Shown in pieces: positions 23,085-33,933 of a stretch of 64,000 nt of DNA; the stretch's first letter is position 1; each line of letters opens with the position of its first letter. Made by a program: the position numbers and the translations under genes. The notes beneath the pieces are model-generated. The model did not search any database and was not told the origin of the DNA. It was given only the letters and a program-made list of their open reading frames with translations. Location of the stretch: assembly GCA_023053575.1 (NCBI GenBank), contig JAKZAP010000016.1:5328046-5392045 (forward strand), read 5' to 3'. Source of the DNA: Branchinecta lynchi (Eukaryota; Arthropoda; Branchiopoda; Anostraca; Branchinectidae).

Positions 23085-23645
23085 CCGATTATTCCTGTCC
23101 AAACTGGTGTTCGCCAAGGGGGAGTCTTATCTCCCTACATCTTCAAACGGCCATGTCTTCTTGTCTCGATGCTTTTCACCCTGCTTACTTTGATAAAGAC
23201 CATGCCTTCAGCTACATAGCCTACGCGGATGACTTGCTCTTAGTAAGCCGTAGGCTCATAGCCGATCCACATTCACCAAAAATGTCAGTAAGCTGTCGTC
23301 GGAGCTTCTCAAAATTGAGCTTGAAATTAACCTCTCAAAATGTGAGTACCTGCATTCCAACCCTTCGTCAAATGGTTTGAATGCATCCAAAGCTTCTATC
23401 TCTCTTGGATCGTTGATCGACGATCAGCAGTCTCTCTACGATGGCTTGGCATAAAATTCAAATCATCGCTGTCAAAATTTTGTTCTTCGGTTGTTCAAGA
23501 AGTTTGTAAATCAGTCCGTACTGCCTATGGACGCATCGCCCCAATTGTGGCCGCTCTAATCGTAAAGCTCTGTGGAAATTGTACAGCCTCTTCTGCGCTC
23601 CTTCTATACCATTTCGTTCTGGTGTCAGTCATGTTCTGTGAAAGA
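23085..23645 (+). pseudogene. reverse transcriptase fragment (3' half)
   Basis: Begins PVQTGVRQGGVLSPYIF (motif B), shifts frame near 23,150, then reads SSCLDAFHPAYFDKDHAF and YIAYADDLLLVS, holding the catalytic YADD box (motif C). A further frame gives LSSELLKIELEINLSKCEYL and the thumb-side region. At least two frameshifts and stops make it non-functional. It continues the fragment ending at 21,845. Confidence 0.8.
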
Positions 23646-23998
23646 AGGAGATTAAAAAGATGAGATCATGGTGTCACTCAGGTTCTGCGAAAGAAGGGAG
23701 ATTAAAAGGATGAGATCATGCTATTTTACTTATGCAAAGCACCTCGAAGTATGTCATAACCATACATTGACGGAGAAGTTCAAAATTCAAGATACAAGTG
23801 TTACCCTTTTGGATGTTTCTTCGTCGCTATACAAAATTATTGACAACAGAGCCCAACCAGCGCACGACCTTCTCCACTGCTTCCTGGCCGAAGATTGAAA
23901 ATGAGCCTTATTTGTTTTATTTATTTTCTGTCATTTACTCCGCTTTTTCGAAATGGTGGGTTATAGATAAATTACTTACTTACTTACTTACTAGATAA
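23646..23998 (+). mobile_element. 3' end of the same retrotransposon with (TTAC)n tail
   Basis: A roughly 50-bp segment (TCTGTGAAAGAAGGAGATTA on to GATGAGATCATG) is tandemly duplicated at 23,634-23,730. The 3' UTR runs into TATTTTCTGTCATTTACTCC, GGTGGGTTATAGATAAAT and a TTAC tail (23,975-23,995). Homologous 3' ends lie at 25,527-25,647 and 46,640-47,030. Confidence 0.7.
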
Positions 23999-24029
23999 AA
24001 TGTAGTGTTCGAGCCTTGCAGACAACCAT

Positions 24030-24405
24030 ACTGATATATGTCAATCTTTTTTGCCGGATCGGTAGCGGAATTCAGCTAAAACTGGGTTCTGGTAAAATTG
24101 AAAGATTTTTCTGAAGTCGGTTAAAGTTATAGATATAGGGTAAATAGACAAGTTGAACCTGGCTTTCTCAGCGAGTTGGTTTGGGATTAATCCGTAAACA
24201 AATCAGTACGGTGTCATTTTGTGTACATTTCCTGGCAGTTACTAGGAATATCAATCAACAATCAGTTTTATTCCAGTAAAAAATTACCATATAATAGTAA
24301 CATGCTTACAGAGTCTGGCGAAGACCAGAATAACCCGATTGTCTGGATTAAGAAGTTTAGTAAATATTCTATTTTAGGATCCCATCGGAAACTTTGGACT
24401 ATATA
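24030..24405 (-). mobile_element. GGGATCCC element remnant, inverted left end
   Basis: The stretch AGTCTGGCGAAGACCAGAAT to TTTAGGATCCCATCGGAAAC is the inverse of the conserved left end (GTTTCGATGGGATCC...CTTCGCCAGACT) with many changes. Upstream modules are barely recognisable. Confidence 0.5.
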
Positions 24406-24848
24406 GTTATCCACGGCGCGCACAGTCTTCAAATATTTTACTTCAAACCTCCGCGTCGGACAGGAAGCGGTGCAGGCACTGGTGTTTCTGAAAACGGTAT
24501 TTCTGGACGAGTTGTGCTTTAATGGGTGTTCCTGCCGTTCCCTGGGCGGGGAAGTCGGGAGTGGGTGCAGTAGGGGAGGGGGGGGGGGCATTTCTTGGGG
24601 ACTCCCCGTACTCTACGTCCGAGATAGTGAATAGATTGTGTATTTTCCAAATATGTGTTTGTTTACGTCAGTGCTAGGCTTAAATGGTTAAGGTGCACTT
24701 TCTTAGATTACGACTTGTTTGTATAATTGTGTAATTGCATACTTAAAGACAGACACACTTTGCCTCGTTATTAATCTCATCCGACACACAAACTCAAAGC
24801 AGATAGCAAGAATTCCTTTGAAGTGTTGAACCACTCCGACAGTTGTTA
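24406..24848. other. unassigned intergenic DNA
   Basis: No protein or repeat family recognised. It includes a G-rich run at about 24,574-24,588. Confidence 0.5.
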
Positions 24849-25332
24849 TGGCTCTTGCACCTTCGCTCAAGTGCCATATACCGATCACTTTTCGGTCTTA
24901 TCGGCCTGTCTGTCAGGCCACTCATCTCGAGTTAGGGTACTTCCAGAAGTGCTACGACGATGAAATTGGCAGGCGATTAGGGACCCTACCAAACTAACTT
25001 GGGAATAGTCACTTCCCCGATTCGACCCCCGTGGGGGGGGGGGGTGGAGGGAGGGGGAACCCGGAATATTGACGTATTTTTAACTTTTGAACGGGGAATC
25101 GGATCTTAATGAAACTTGATGTTTGGAAAGACCTCCTGTCTCAGATGTCACAGTTCAAGTCCGGAATGGATTCGGTTACTTTGGGGAGAGTTGGAGGGGG
25201 GAATGGGAAATCGTGTGACATCAGAATGGCCTGATCGGGATGAAACTTGATGGGAAGAACAAGCACAAGCCCCAGATACATAGTTGACAAGACCGGATCG
25301 GATTGAATCCGAGCACTTGTGGTGGGAGTTCG

Positions 25333-25489
25333 AGAGAACTTGTTAATTTTTGTTCTTTTAAATTATTATGTTGACAACTTATTTTATATTTATTTATGAC
25401 TACAGAAACATCGTATTTGGGCTCTACCCACGAGAGATATGTTTTGCTTTATTATTGAATAAATTGAAATTAAATTGATTAAATTGGTT
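25333..25489 (+). mobile_element. retrotransposon 3' tail inserted in TGGCAC element
   Basis: AT-rich segment interrupting a module between GGGAGTTCGAG and GGTTCCGGAATTCCGG. It ends AATAAATTGAAATTAAATTG ATTAAATTG, a short tandem tail of non-LTR type. Confidence 0.5.
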
Positions 25490-25526
25490 CCGGAATTCCG
25501 GTGATCCCGAGTTAAGATGCTTGCAC

Positions 25527-25647
25527 ATCTTTTTGTGTATCACATCTTTTTGTGTATGTTTATGTGTTTTATTTCTTTTCTTCATTTACTCCGCTTTCTG
25601 AAAACGGCGGCTTATAAATAAATTACTTACTTACTTACTTACTTACA
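25527..25647 (+). mobile_element. (TTAC)n-tailed retrotransposon 3' end
   Basis: Contains TTCATTTACTCCGCTTTCTG, GGCGGCTTATAAATAAAT and a TTAC tail, matching 23,900-23,998 and 46,930-47,030. It splits the module text GCTTGCACAT / GTGCTAG; ACAT on both sides may be a 4-bp target duplication. Confidence 0.7.
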
Positions 25648-26617
25648 TGTGCTAGAAAGATGAATTTGGCACTTTTGAACGGGTTATCGGATCTTAATGA
25701 AACTTGATATTCGGAAAGAATATCAGAGCAATGTGAAGGAGTCTGGGGGGGGGGGGATTTTGTGTCACGCGTAGAGCGTAACGATTGGGATAACACTTGG
25801 TGGGAAGAACAAAAGTAAGTCCTAGACAAACCAGTAACAGAACTGGACCGGATTTGGGCACTCTGGGGGGGGGGGGGAGTTGGAGGTTGTCTGGAATTCG
25901 GGTGATCACGATTGAAGGTACGTCTGGATGTGTTAGGAGGACGAAACTTGGCTTGAACATTAGAGACTTGACAAGATTGGCTTAGAAATTGTCACTTTCC
26001 AAATCCGACCATCCGTTAAAGTACTCTCTTCATGGCAAAGTACAAAAAATACTTTTAAGCCAAATTTACATTTTCATGATCCCCATGAGCCCATGATCAT
26101 TTTTGCCGTGATCATTGATCCATGATCATTTTTGCCGGGTCCTAAAGGACCCAGGACCACTTTTGCCTCAAGGGTTTTGACTACAGATAGGGTAGGTCCA
26201 GAAGGGCTAGAACGATGAAAATTGGTAGGATTATCTGGGACCCGACCAAACTAACTTGGAAATAGTCATTTGCCCGATTCGACCATCTTGGAGGTAGGGG
26301 GGGGGGGGGGAATCCGGTAAATTGAGACATGCGTAACTTTCGAACGGGTGATCGGATCTAAATGGAACTTAATATGTGGAAAGAACACATGCCTCAAAAG
26401 TCCCATTTTACGTCCGAATCGGATCCGACAACTATGGGGGATTTGGAGGAGTGGGAGGGGCACCGAGAATATCCTGACACGCTTAGAGTAGAGGGATCAG
26501 GATGAAACTTGGTAAGAGAAAAAACAAGCACATGTCGTTGATACATCGGTGACATAACCGGATTGGATCCGGGCGCTGTGGGGGTGGAGGCCGGATCTCC
26601 GGTTATCACGGGTTAAA

Positions 26618-26723
26618 CGAAGGGTTGCCCACTCCTCGGCACCTGCTGTGCACCCCGACTCGGCACCGACGGGCACCGGGCACCTGCTGTGCACAAAAAA
26701 AAACTGAGTGGGCAACCCCTCGG
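26618..26723. mobile_element. 106-bp MITE with perfect inverted ends
   Basis: Perfect 13-bp inverted repeats GGGTTGCCCACTC (26,622-26,634) and GAGTGGGCAACCC (26,706-26,718), extending to 17 bp with one mismatch. GGGTTAA occurs on both sides and once at the same place in undisturbed modules, so it is a likely 7-bp target duplication. Two direct copies of GGCACCTGCTGTGCAC lie inside (26,639 and 26,679). Confidence 0.75.
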
Positions 26724-28493
26724 GGTTAAGGTACTTCCAGATGTGCTAGGATGATGAAACTTGGCAGGCGTATCAGTGACTCAACCCAACTGACTTGGAA
26801 ATAGTCACTTCACCAATTCGATCATCGTGGGGAGAGTGGAGGGAGGGGAAGTCCGGAAATATTGGGGCATGCATAACTTTCGAATGGGTGATCGGATCTA
26901 AATGAAACTTGATATCTGGAAAGACCAACTCCGGCAACTGTGAGGGAAGTGAGATCCAGGCACCGTGGGAGGGGGTGGAGGCTGGGTCCCGGATCTCTGG
27001 TTATTACGGGTTAATGTACTTGATGCAGACTTATCATGGACACGACCAGGTTGACCCAAGAAAAGTCCCTTATCCGACCATCGGGGGGGGGGGGGAGGGG
27101 AAATTCGGAATCTAGTGGCAAGCGTAACTTTCGAACGGGGTATCGGACACACGAAACTTGACAGTTGGAAAGACCTCGTGTCGCGGATGTACTGTTTCGT
27201 GTCCGGACTGTATCCGATAACTCTGGGGGGGGGGGGGGATTGGAAATCTCGGGACAGACTTAGAGTCGGTGTGGATCGGGATTAAGCTTGGTTAGAAGAG
27301 CAAGGACAACTTGTAAATACATTTCTGACAAAACGGACCGGGTCGGAGCACTGTGGGTGTAGACTTGGAAGGGGTTTTCCGGAAAGCCAGTGATTGCGAG
27401 TTAAGGTACTTACAGATGCACTTGGACGATGAAATTCGATAGTTGTATTGGGGACCCGATCAGATTGATTTGGAAGCAGCCATTTCTCCGATCCGGCTAT
27501 CCGGGGGGGGGAGGAGTGGATGGAATTGGAATCCGGAATACCAGAATTACCTGCATAACTTTTGAATGGTTGCTCGGATCTGAAGGAAACTTGATAGTTG
27601 ACAAATGTACGTGTTTCTGATCTCACGAACACGTTCATAATCGTCCAGTGTCCATGATATTTGTATCTCAAGTATATGAAATGAGTTATTAGCCTCCTAA
27701 AGTGCGAATCTTAACTACAAAGTGAAACAAGACCAAAGGTTTCGATGGGATCCCAAAAATTCAATATCTGATCCAGACAACCGGGTCTTGCCTTAGCCAG
27801 ATCAAGTCATCGCCAGACTCCTTGAACATTTTTACAATTAAAATTCAGAAACAGATTAAGCTAATCACCTGAGAAAACCAAGTTCAGATATGGATTCAGC
27901 ATGTGTGTTTACCCCTATAAGTCATGTCTGTTTTGACGAAAACTTCCTGCCACTTCTGCCAATTGCCCGGTTCCGGCCGAACTCCAGAACTACTTGTCCG
28001 GCGAAAAAAGAAAGCTCAAAGACGAAATCAGGGTATCTTCTTTTCCCAGTAATGAACATCTAATCAACTTCAAACAGAAATTTAGCTTATAAACAAATTT
28101 TCCGATTCCAGCCGGATTCCGGTCGAACTATATGTCCGGGTAAAATATGATTGTCATACAGGGACTCAGCATCTCTTCTTACCCCTAAATCGCTTACCTA
28201 ATCAACTAGAAATAAAACTTTGACTTCCAACAGTTTTCCGGTTTTGGCCGGATTCCGGGCGAACTACATGTCCGGGTAGAAAATTGTTTTCACATAAGTG
28301 TTCAGCATGTCTTCTTGCCCTAAATCGAACATCTAATCAACTCCAAATAAAACTTTTAATTTTGACAAACTTTCCGGTTTGGGCCGGATTGCGGTCGAAA
28401 TACTTGTCCGTCGAGAAAATAGTTTTCACCATCGTCTTCAACATGTCTTCCTACCTCTAAATCGAACATCTAATCAACTTCAAATAAAATTTT

Positions 28494-28672
28494 TAGGTAG
28501 GTAGGTAGGTAGGTAGGTTTTTATTTTTAACCAAAAACATTGAAACTCAAATAAAATAACACTACTAATATCCCATTGCAGCAAAAAGAAAGTCCTAAGG
28601 ACTTGTGCTGCAATTTATTAATACTACTTGTATCTAATAAATAAATAACTAAACATAACAACTTATTAAACA
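28494..28672 (-). mobile_element. CR1/L2-like retrotransposon 3' end with (CCTA)n tail
   Basis: On the minus strand it reads TTGCAGCACAAG...TGCTGCAA (a 3' stem), then AT-rich sequence and a tail of about six CCTA units ending at 28,496. It interrupts a 137-bp module of the surrounding array (AACTTCAAATAAAATTTT before, ACAAACTTTCAACAAACTTTC after). Confidence 0.65.
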
Positions 28673-29421
28673 AACTTTCAACAAACTTTCCAGTTTGGCC
28701 GGACTCCGGGCGAAATACTTGTTCGTCGAGAAAATAGTTTTCACCATCGTCTTCAGCATGTCTTCCTACCCCTAAATCGGACATCTAATCAATTTCAAAT
28801 AAAACTTTTACTTTCAACAAACTTTCCGGTTTGGGCCGGATTCCGGGCGAAATACTTGTCCGTCGAGAAAATAGTTTTCACCATCGTCGTCAGAATGTCT
28901 TCCTACCCCTAAATCGAACATCTAATCAACTTCAAATAAAACTTTTACTTTCAACAAACTTTCCGGTTTTGTCCGGGTTCCGGTTGAACTACTTGTCCGA
29001 TGACAAAATGGTTTTCACCATCGTGTTCGACATGGCTTCTTACCCCATAATCGACTATCACATTAGCTGTTTCAAAATATTTTGTTTGCCCCTTAATTTG
29101 AATCCCCTCCCCCACCCCTAAATGTAGAGCTACAAAGCCCATCTACGAATTTGACTGGTCCGACGACCCAACGAATCCTCACACCAAGTTTCATCAAAAT
29201 ATCTCATTCCCTTCGAGAGTTATCGTGCTTAGAGACGGACGGACAGACGGACGGACAGAAGGACAACTTTTGCGATCAAATCAAATAATCAAATCATTTA
29301 ATGTAAACAAGATACAGTCTCTCATAGGCATAGCCCAAATATGGTATCTTTTAGTCAAACAGTTAATACAAGAAAGATTTGTCAACGAGAAAAACAAAAA
29401 GAATAGGATAAAACGCACAAG

Positions 29422-30066
29422 TTACGAATTGTTAAAAGTACGAACAAAACTCGGCACAAAGCTTCGAGAATAACGCTGTGACCTGGAGTAAACCGGTGTC
29501 AGTTTTGGAACTTTCGCAGCCGCCTCTCTGGGGAGTCGGGATCTGAGGGGGACAAAGGGAGGCGGGAGGAAGTTCTTGTAGATGGGGTGGAGGAGGAGGG
29601 TTGAGCCAAATTTTAGGCACAGTTTCTCTCGACGGACAAAAAGGGGGTCAAGTTTGTATTCTTTTAGATAAAAAGAGTAAGGCAGTGGGGAACCTCCGTA
29701 GATGATTTGTAGAGACCTCTTCTGAACCCGTTCAATTTTATCACTTTCTTCTTTTGTAAGAGCGAAATGCCAAACAGGACATGCATATACTACTAGTGGG
29801 CGGATGAACATGCAGAAAATTAATTTTAGTTTATCCTTAGGAACCCGGAATTTCTTTAGAGTCTTCAGCATTTGGATAGCACCATTTGCCTTTTTTACAA
29901 TCAATCTTGTGTTTTCATGCCAAGTTAGATCAGAAGAGATCACTACTCCAAGCAGGGTAGTGCTGTTACTGAGGAGGTTTGGGTCTATAGGTGGTTCGAA
30001 TTCAGGTCGGCTTTTCTTGAGAAATGAAAATGTCATTACTGAAGATTTATCTTTATTTACCACCAT
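29422..30066 (-). pseudogene. reverse transcriptase C-terminal portion (thumb and beyond)
   Basis: 214-codon frame starting at an ATG created near the deletion joint. It begins NKDKSSVMTFSF (the end of the palm), then LLGVVISSDLTWH (residues 38-50) and RPLVVYACPVWH and IERVQKRSLQIIYG, all typical of the CR1/L2/Jockey reverse transcriptase thumb and connection. It overlaps the endonuclease frame by 14 bases in a different frame. Everything between the endonuclease linker and this point is absent, so it cannot polymerise DNA. Confidence 0.85.
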
Positions 30067-31195
30067 AAATAATTTTCCATTTAATTTTGTTTCTTAATTT
30101 CTTTGCTTCTTCTTCCTTTCCTTTTCCAATTAAGTGCAGTTTATGTTTAATCATTTGTTTAATCTTTGAATTTGCGTGTGGTTTATCAGTTGAACACACT
30201 TTAGTCTTTTTTTCCGGAAAACATTCAACAAACTTTTCATTTAGTTTGCTGTGAAAATTCTGCACGTGTGAATCCAAGTCTTCAGCAGTTGAGACTCCGG
30301 CCCAATTTTCTTTCGTTATCCAGTCCCCAAACTGCAAAAGTCCCCGATCAGTGATTGGTCTTGAGGTTATTTCGGTTACTGAGTAATTGACTTTAACTTT
30401 CTCAAAGGGGGTCCACTGCAACATAAAATGATAGCTACCACCAAGCGGTGCGATTTTACTTGGGTTTTGATAGTAAGAGCAGAAATTCGTCATTATTACA
30501 TCCAGAGACGTACCACCTTTGGTTGTTGGAAAATCAACAACATTCTTGAGGTTAAGTGACCTGGCCAGAGATTTACAACTTAGTTCATTGGCATCTCCTA
30601 GCATGGCTATGCCAAAAAAAGGATGTGTTTTCTGGATATAATCTGCCGATTCCTGCAGCTTTTCCCAAAAAGCCTTTCTTGCAGCAGCGGGTTGGCCAGG
30701 TGAATAATAGAAAACACACATCGCTACCGCAGAGAAAGGTCTAGGGAGTCGCTTTGGTTGTATTTTAACCCATATAATTTCATCATATTCATTAAGAGAC
30801 GGAATATTCAAAAGTTGAGGTCGTAAACTCTCATGAACAAAAGTCATGACCCCTCCCCCCTTTTTTCCTAAAGAATGATCATCAGGCCTTAATTTAACAA
30901 AAGAAAGGAAGTTGGACATTTTCAGTAAATTTAAATCTTGCCTGTGAACTTCAGTTATACAAATAACGGAAGAGTTGAGCATTTGGGCCGTAGTCTCAAG
31001 CTCCGTCAATTTTTCCAAATTCAGACTTTCTACGTTACAATAGAGGAGAGACGGAAACACGTACCGTTTATCATTAAATTCACGTGAAAACGCTTTCTTT
31101 TTAAGGGTTTTACACCCTAAATGAGGATAGGCAAGGGGGTGGGAACTGGGAGGGGTGGGATTCCGGGAACGAGGGGCGCCTGTTGCCGGTTCCAA
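30053..31195 (-). pseudogene. endonuclease domain of CR1/L2-like retrotransposon
   Basis: 380 codons. Exonuclease-endonuclease-phosphatase fold: N54 in YCNVESLN, E82 in CITEVH, GD-x-N at 200-203 (LGDANE), D232 in LDVIMTN. The usual final S-D-H is S-Y-H here (254-256), which would remove a catalytic aspartate. The enzyme nicks target DNA to prime reverse transcription. After a lysine-rich linker the frame stops at 30,053, just past the joint where the reverse transcriptase core is deleted. Confidence 0.85.
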
Positions 31196-31236
31196 AAGTG
31201 ATTCCGGTCGGTCAAGCGCACATGCCGGTATGGAAT

Positions 31237-31738
31237 TTATGCCGTGATCGCAGAGAAATTCATCAGTGGGAGAGGAAGCCGAAACGGCGGTAGCGGAGGA
31301 GGGCGACTCGGTTGAAAAAAGGGAACACTAACACTGGGAGAATCGCTAAGGGGAGCAAACCGATTTCGTGATGCGTAAGGCTGGTAAAAATCGTCGGGCC
31401 TCACTGTGGAATTTTGCTGCAGTGGCGAAGTAAGTCGAACTTCATTTGTTTGGCGACTATTTTGACTAGAACAATGATTATCTGCAAGAATGTCAACGGC
31501 GGATATTCGATTGGGGCTAAAACTTGTATTACGGGGTAAAAAAACATGTAAAAATCGGCATTTGCGATAAAAACATCGCCCGCTAGCGTACTTGGAACAA
31601 ACTCTCGCTTTACTTGCAACATGAGCAAACTTGCAAGCGGGACCACGATTACATTTACCAGTAGCGAAAAATTTGCAAGCAACGTCTTTACTTGCAACAT
31701 GAGCTTTACTTGCAACATGAGCTTTAAAAAGCCGAAAC
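31237..31738 (-). pseudogene. ORF1 with two CCCH zinc fingers
   Basis: Open frame upstream of the endonuclease, ending 41 bases before its ATG. Two CCCH fingers in tandem: ACKFFATGKCNRGPACKFAH (C-x7-C-x5-C-x3-H) and VCSKYASGRCFYRKCRFLH (C-x7-C-x4-C-x3-H), preceded by direct repeats of AHVASK. The C-terminal half is proline- and serine-rich. CCCH fingers normally bind single-stranded RNA, so an RNA-binding ORF1 role is likely. The frame continues upstream into the flanking element to an ATG at 31,818; that start is host-repeat sequence, so the native N-terminus is uncertain (5' truncation possible). Confidence 0.7.
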
Positions 31739-31785
31739 TGCGATGTCATAGGTATCCCTCCACTTACGTTTTGGGATCCCAAAAA

Positions 31786-32334
31786 CACTTTTGACCAGAA
31801 GATCCATTTTCGTTCCAAGGGCCCGTGATAATTTTTGCCTTAAGGCTTTCGCTTACAAATGACTTTCCAACATACATAAAGCACTAGTGTTACCGCAAAG
31901 TGTAAAAAAAAATATTTTAAGAAACTATACATTTTTAGAAACTAAATTTTTTGAGAAACTAAACATTTTTAAGATTCCCGAGGGCCCATGAACATCTGTG
32001 CCCCGAGTATTTGCTTCCAAATTCAGTTCGAGCCCCTTAAATTGCGCATCTTAGCCGCAAAATGCAACAAAATAATACTAGCGAGCGAATGATATACTTG
32101 CGTGACCCAAGGGCATTGGGCATCATTTGTGTACCAGTGCATTTGCTTGAAAAATGGTTTCCTAGCACCCGTAAATCGCGCATTGCAACCGGAAAGTGTA
32201 TGACATATTTTTACTCAACCATACATTTTCATGAATCCGACAGGTCCTTAAGCGCCTGCGCCTCAACCCAGCGCAAATCTTAGCTATTACCCTAATATGT
32301 GCTTGCAAGTGTCATATAAGCTTACAGCTCTTGT
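31786..32334 (-). mobile_element. TGGCAC-type left end with unrelated interior
   Basis: The inverse of the TGGCAC left end (CTTGCAAGTGTCATATAAGC on to AGCTCTTGTTTG) ends at about 32,334. The interior repeats the theme GGGCCC...GATAATTTTTGCC and GGCCCATGAACATCTGTGCC, which resembles 26,040-26,190 rather than the usual modules. It may be a sister family sharing the left terminus. Confidence 0.4.
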
Positions 32335-32383
32335 TTGTTTTTTTCAAAAACCAACGACACGAACTTACCCGACTCCAGTCGAC

Positions 32384-33000
32384 TTTTATGGCAGTTCCCT
32401 TTTGCTCAAGTAGTATACCATATAGCGATCGAAATGTCTGTCTGTCTGTGATGTGTACCTAATTTGCGGGGATTTTCACATGAGCTAGGACGATGAAACT
32501 TGGCGTGCGTATAAAAGACCCTACCCAATACTCAACTACCGTCATTTCCTGGATCAGATCACCCATGCGGGGGGGGGGGGGGGGGTAATGAAACTTGATA
32601 GCTGGTCGGGTATATACCCGAGATGTTCCCTGTATATGTCCGAGCCGCATCCGACCACGGTGTTGGAGTTGATGGTGTTCGGAAATGTGCCATTTGAGGT
32701 CTGGACCGGATGCGACCTCCGCGAGGGGAGTTGGAACGGAAACCGGAAATTTTTCGAATGCTCCAGTTGGAGTGAAACTTGATAGGTGGTTTAGACAAAT
32801 ATGCTCTAGAGATGTGGCAGTTATTTGTCAAAACTTGATCCGGCTTTGGTCGGGTAGGTGGATGAGGGTACCTGACATTTCCCGGATCAAGCGACAGGGG
32901 GTCTCGGAAAAGCTATCAAGTCCCGACAGGGTGAACCTATTAGATACACATGCGAACTACCCCTTTCAAGTGCCATAGCCTATGAGCTTTCAGTTCTTGT
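32384..33000 (-). mobile_element. TGGCAC element, short inverted copy
   Basis: Starts with a worn inverted right hairpin (TTTATGGCAGTTCCC at 32,384) and GTCTGTCTGTCTG; ends at the inverse left end (CAAGTGCCATAGCCTATGAG, CAGTTCTTGT). Four diverged modules and a 17-base G run (32,569-32,585) lie between. Confidence 0.7.
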
Positions 33001-33735
33001 TAGTGGGGTGTTCATTTGAACAACCCACCCTCGTGGAGATTATCAAATGTGAACCGTTACAGGTATCAAGTCGAAATATCCTGCACTTATTGGCTGGGGG
33101 TATCTGTTGGGGGATCCTAACCCCACGCCCTCCCGGTTCAGTGGCAACTGGGCTCAGAATGCACGGTGACTCTTGCAACTCGGCAATGGTTTTAGTGGAG
33201 CGTTTATTTCATTCATGGATCCTAGGGTCCGGAAGTGTCTTTCGGAATCACAACTACCTCCACCTTACCTTTCATGAGCATCTGGGCCCAGATTTTCCAG
33301 TAAATCAAGTACTTGACTTTACAACGATTAGAGCTTGGTTAGAGGTAGGACGATGAGATAGTACTGATTATAGGGTCTAGAGCATCCTTCGGAGGTTTTG
33401 TATTCCCCCCTCTTTGGTTTCAGGGGTGAATGGGCCCACATTGGCCTGCTACTGGGAGTTCGGACCTGAACGACGTTTTGGTCAGGACGACGAAAATCGT
33501 TTCACTCAGTTAATTGAACCTTGTCACGGATCGACAGGGTCCCAACTCTTCCCATCCTATTGGTTCGGAGATAACTTTACCCAAGTTGCTTTTCTCAATG
33601 CCAGCCGTGCTAGTTATTTTATGGATTTTAAAGATAAAACCTGGTGCAACATGCCATCGTAGAGACAAGGATAACTTATATTTTATTTGATATGAGATGA
33701 ATAAATGATCAACGTGATTAAAGCAGATAATTAAT
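33001..33735. other. 3' flank of chitinase A, unassigned
   Basis: No protein or repeat family assigned. The minus-strand hexamer AATAAA at 33,682-33,687, about 50 bases past the chitinase A stop, is a plausible polyadenylation signal. Confidence 0.5.
33682..33687 (-). promoter_or_regulatory. polyadenylation signal of chitinase A
   Basis: AATAAA on the minus strand, 49 bases downstream of the stop codon at 33,736-33,738, the right place for a compact 3' UTR. Confidence 0.55.
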
Positions 33736-33933
33736 CTATTGTTTGGCGCCACAACCTGGGACGTTGTAATCCCAGTCGCATCCGCCTGTGGATGGGCTGG
33801 GGGCGGTACCGGGGGCGCATTCGAGGTAGGAGACTACCCATTTCTCTCCGTCCCACTGGCAGTAGTAGTATTTGTCGCAGTCGATGACGTAGTAACCTTC
33901 GGCGGGACATTCAACGCTTGGATTGGTTGGTGG
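33736..33933 (-). CDS. chitinase A exon 9 (chitin-binding domain, stop)
   Basis: Acceptor TTTCTAG; 65 codons then [37 protein letters not shown] and [17 protein letters not shown] give the CBM14 pattern with six cysteines and the aromatic residues that contact chitin. A whole domain on one exon fits exon shuffling of this module. Confidence 0.95.
   Translation of the reverse strand, partial: PPTNPSVECPAEGYYVIDCDKYYYCQWDGEKWVVSYLECAPGTAPSPSTGGCDWDYNVPGCGAKQ

Larger units (their letters stand above)
24849..27690 (-). mobile_element. TGGCAC element array, inverted, with later insertions
   Basis: Opens with a worn inverted right hairpin (24,849-24,877) and CGGTCTTATCGGCCTGTCTG, then many inverted modules (AATGAAACTTGATAT, GATGAAACTTGGC) to about 27,640. 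The left terminal motif is missing. It has been hit by at least three insertions (25,333-25,489; 25,527-25,647; 26,618-26,723) and carries an unrelated-looking segment at 26,040-26,190 rich in CATGATCATTTTTGCC. G runs of 12-15 occur in at least five modules. Confidence 0.7.
29277..31738 (-). mobile_element. CR1/L2-like non-LTR retrotransposon, internally deleted, 6-bp target duplication
   Basis: Inserted in the GGGATCCC element. TGCGAT flanks it (29,271-29,276 and 31,739-31,744), whereas other copies read TTTTGCGATGTCATAGG once. In its own direction it has a CCCH zinc-finger ORF1, an apurinic-type endonuclease ORF, the C-terminal third of a reverse transcriptase ORF, a short 3' UTR and a tail of imperfect ATTTG units. 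The reverse transcriptase fingers and palm, including the catalytic box, are missing. Long open frames suggest a fairly recent insertion. Confidence 0.85.
27724..31785 (+). mobile_element. GGGATCCC element enlarged by two retrotransposon insertions
   Basis: Left end GAAACAAGACCAAAGGTTTC (27,724) and right palindrome TTTTGGGATCCCAAAA (31,769-31,784). Modules, GACG microsatellite (29,233-29,262) and the ACTTTTGCGATGTCATAGG junction match 18,068-19,659, but a retrotransposon tail interrupts the array at 28,494-28,672 and a near-complete retrotransposon sits between TGCGAT and its duplicate at 29,277-31,738. Without them it would be about 1.4 kb. Confidence 0.8.

Noticed and set aside
29432..29620. 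Pro-rich short frame near the retrotransposon 3' end
   Set aside because: It is a shadow of the reverse transcriptase C-terminal frame.
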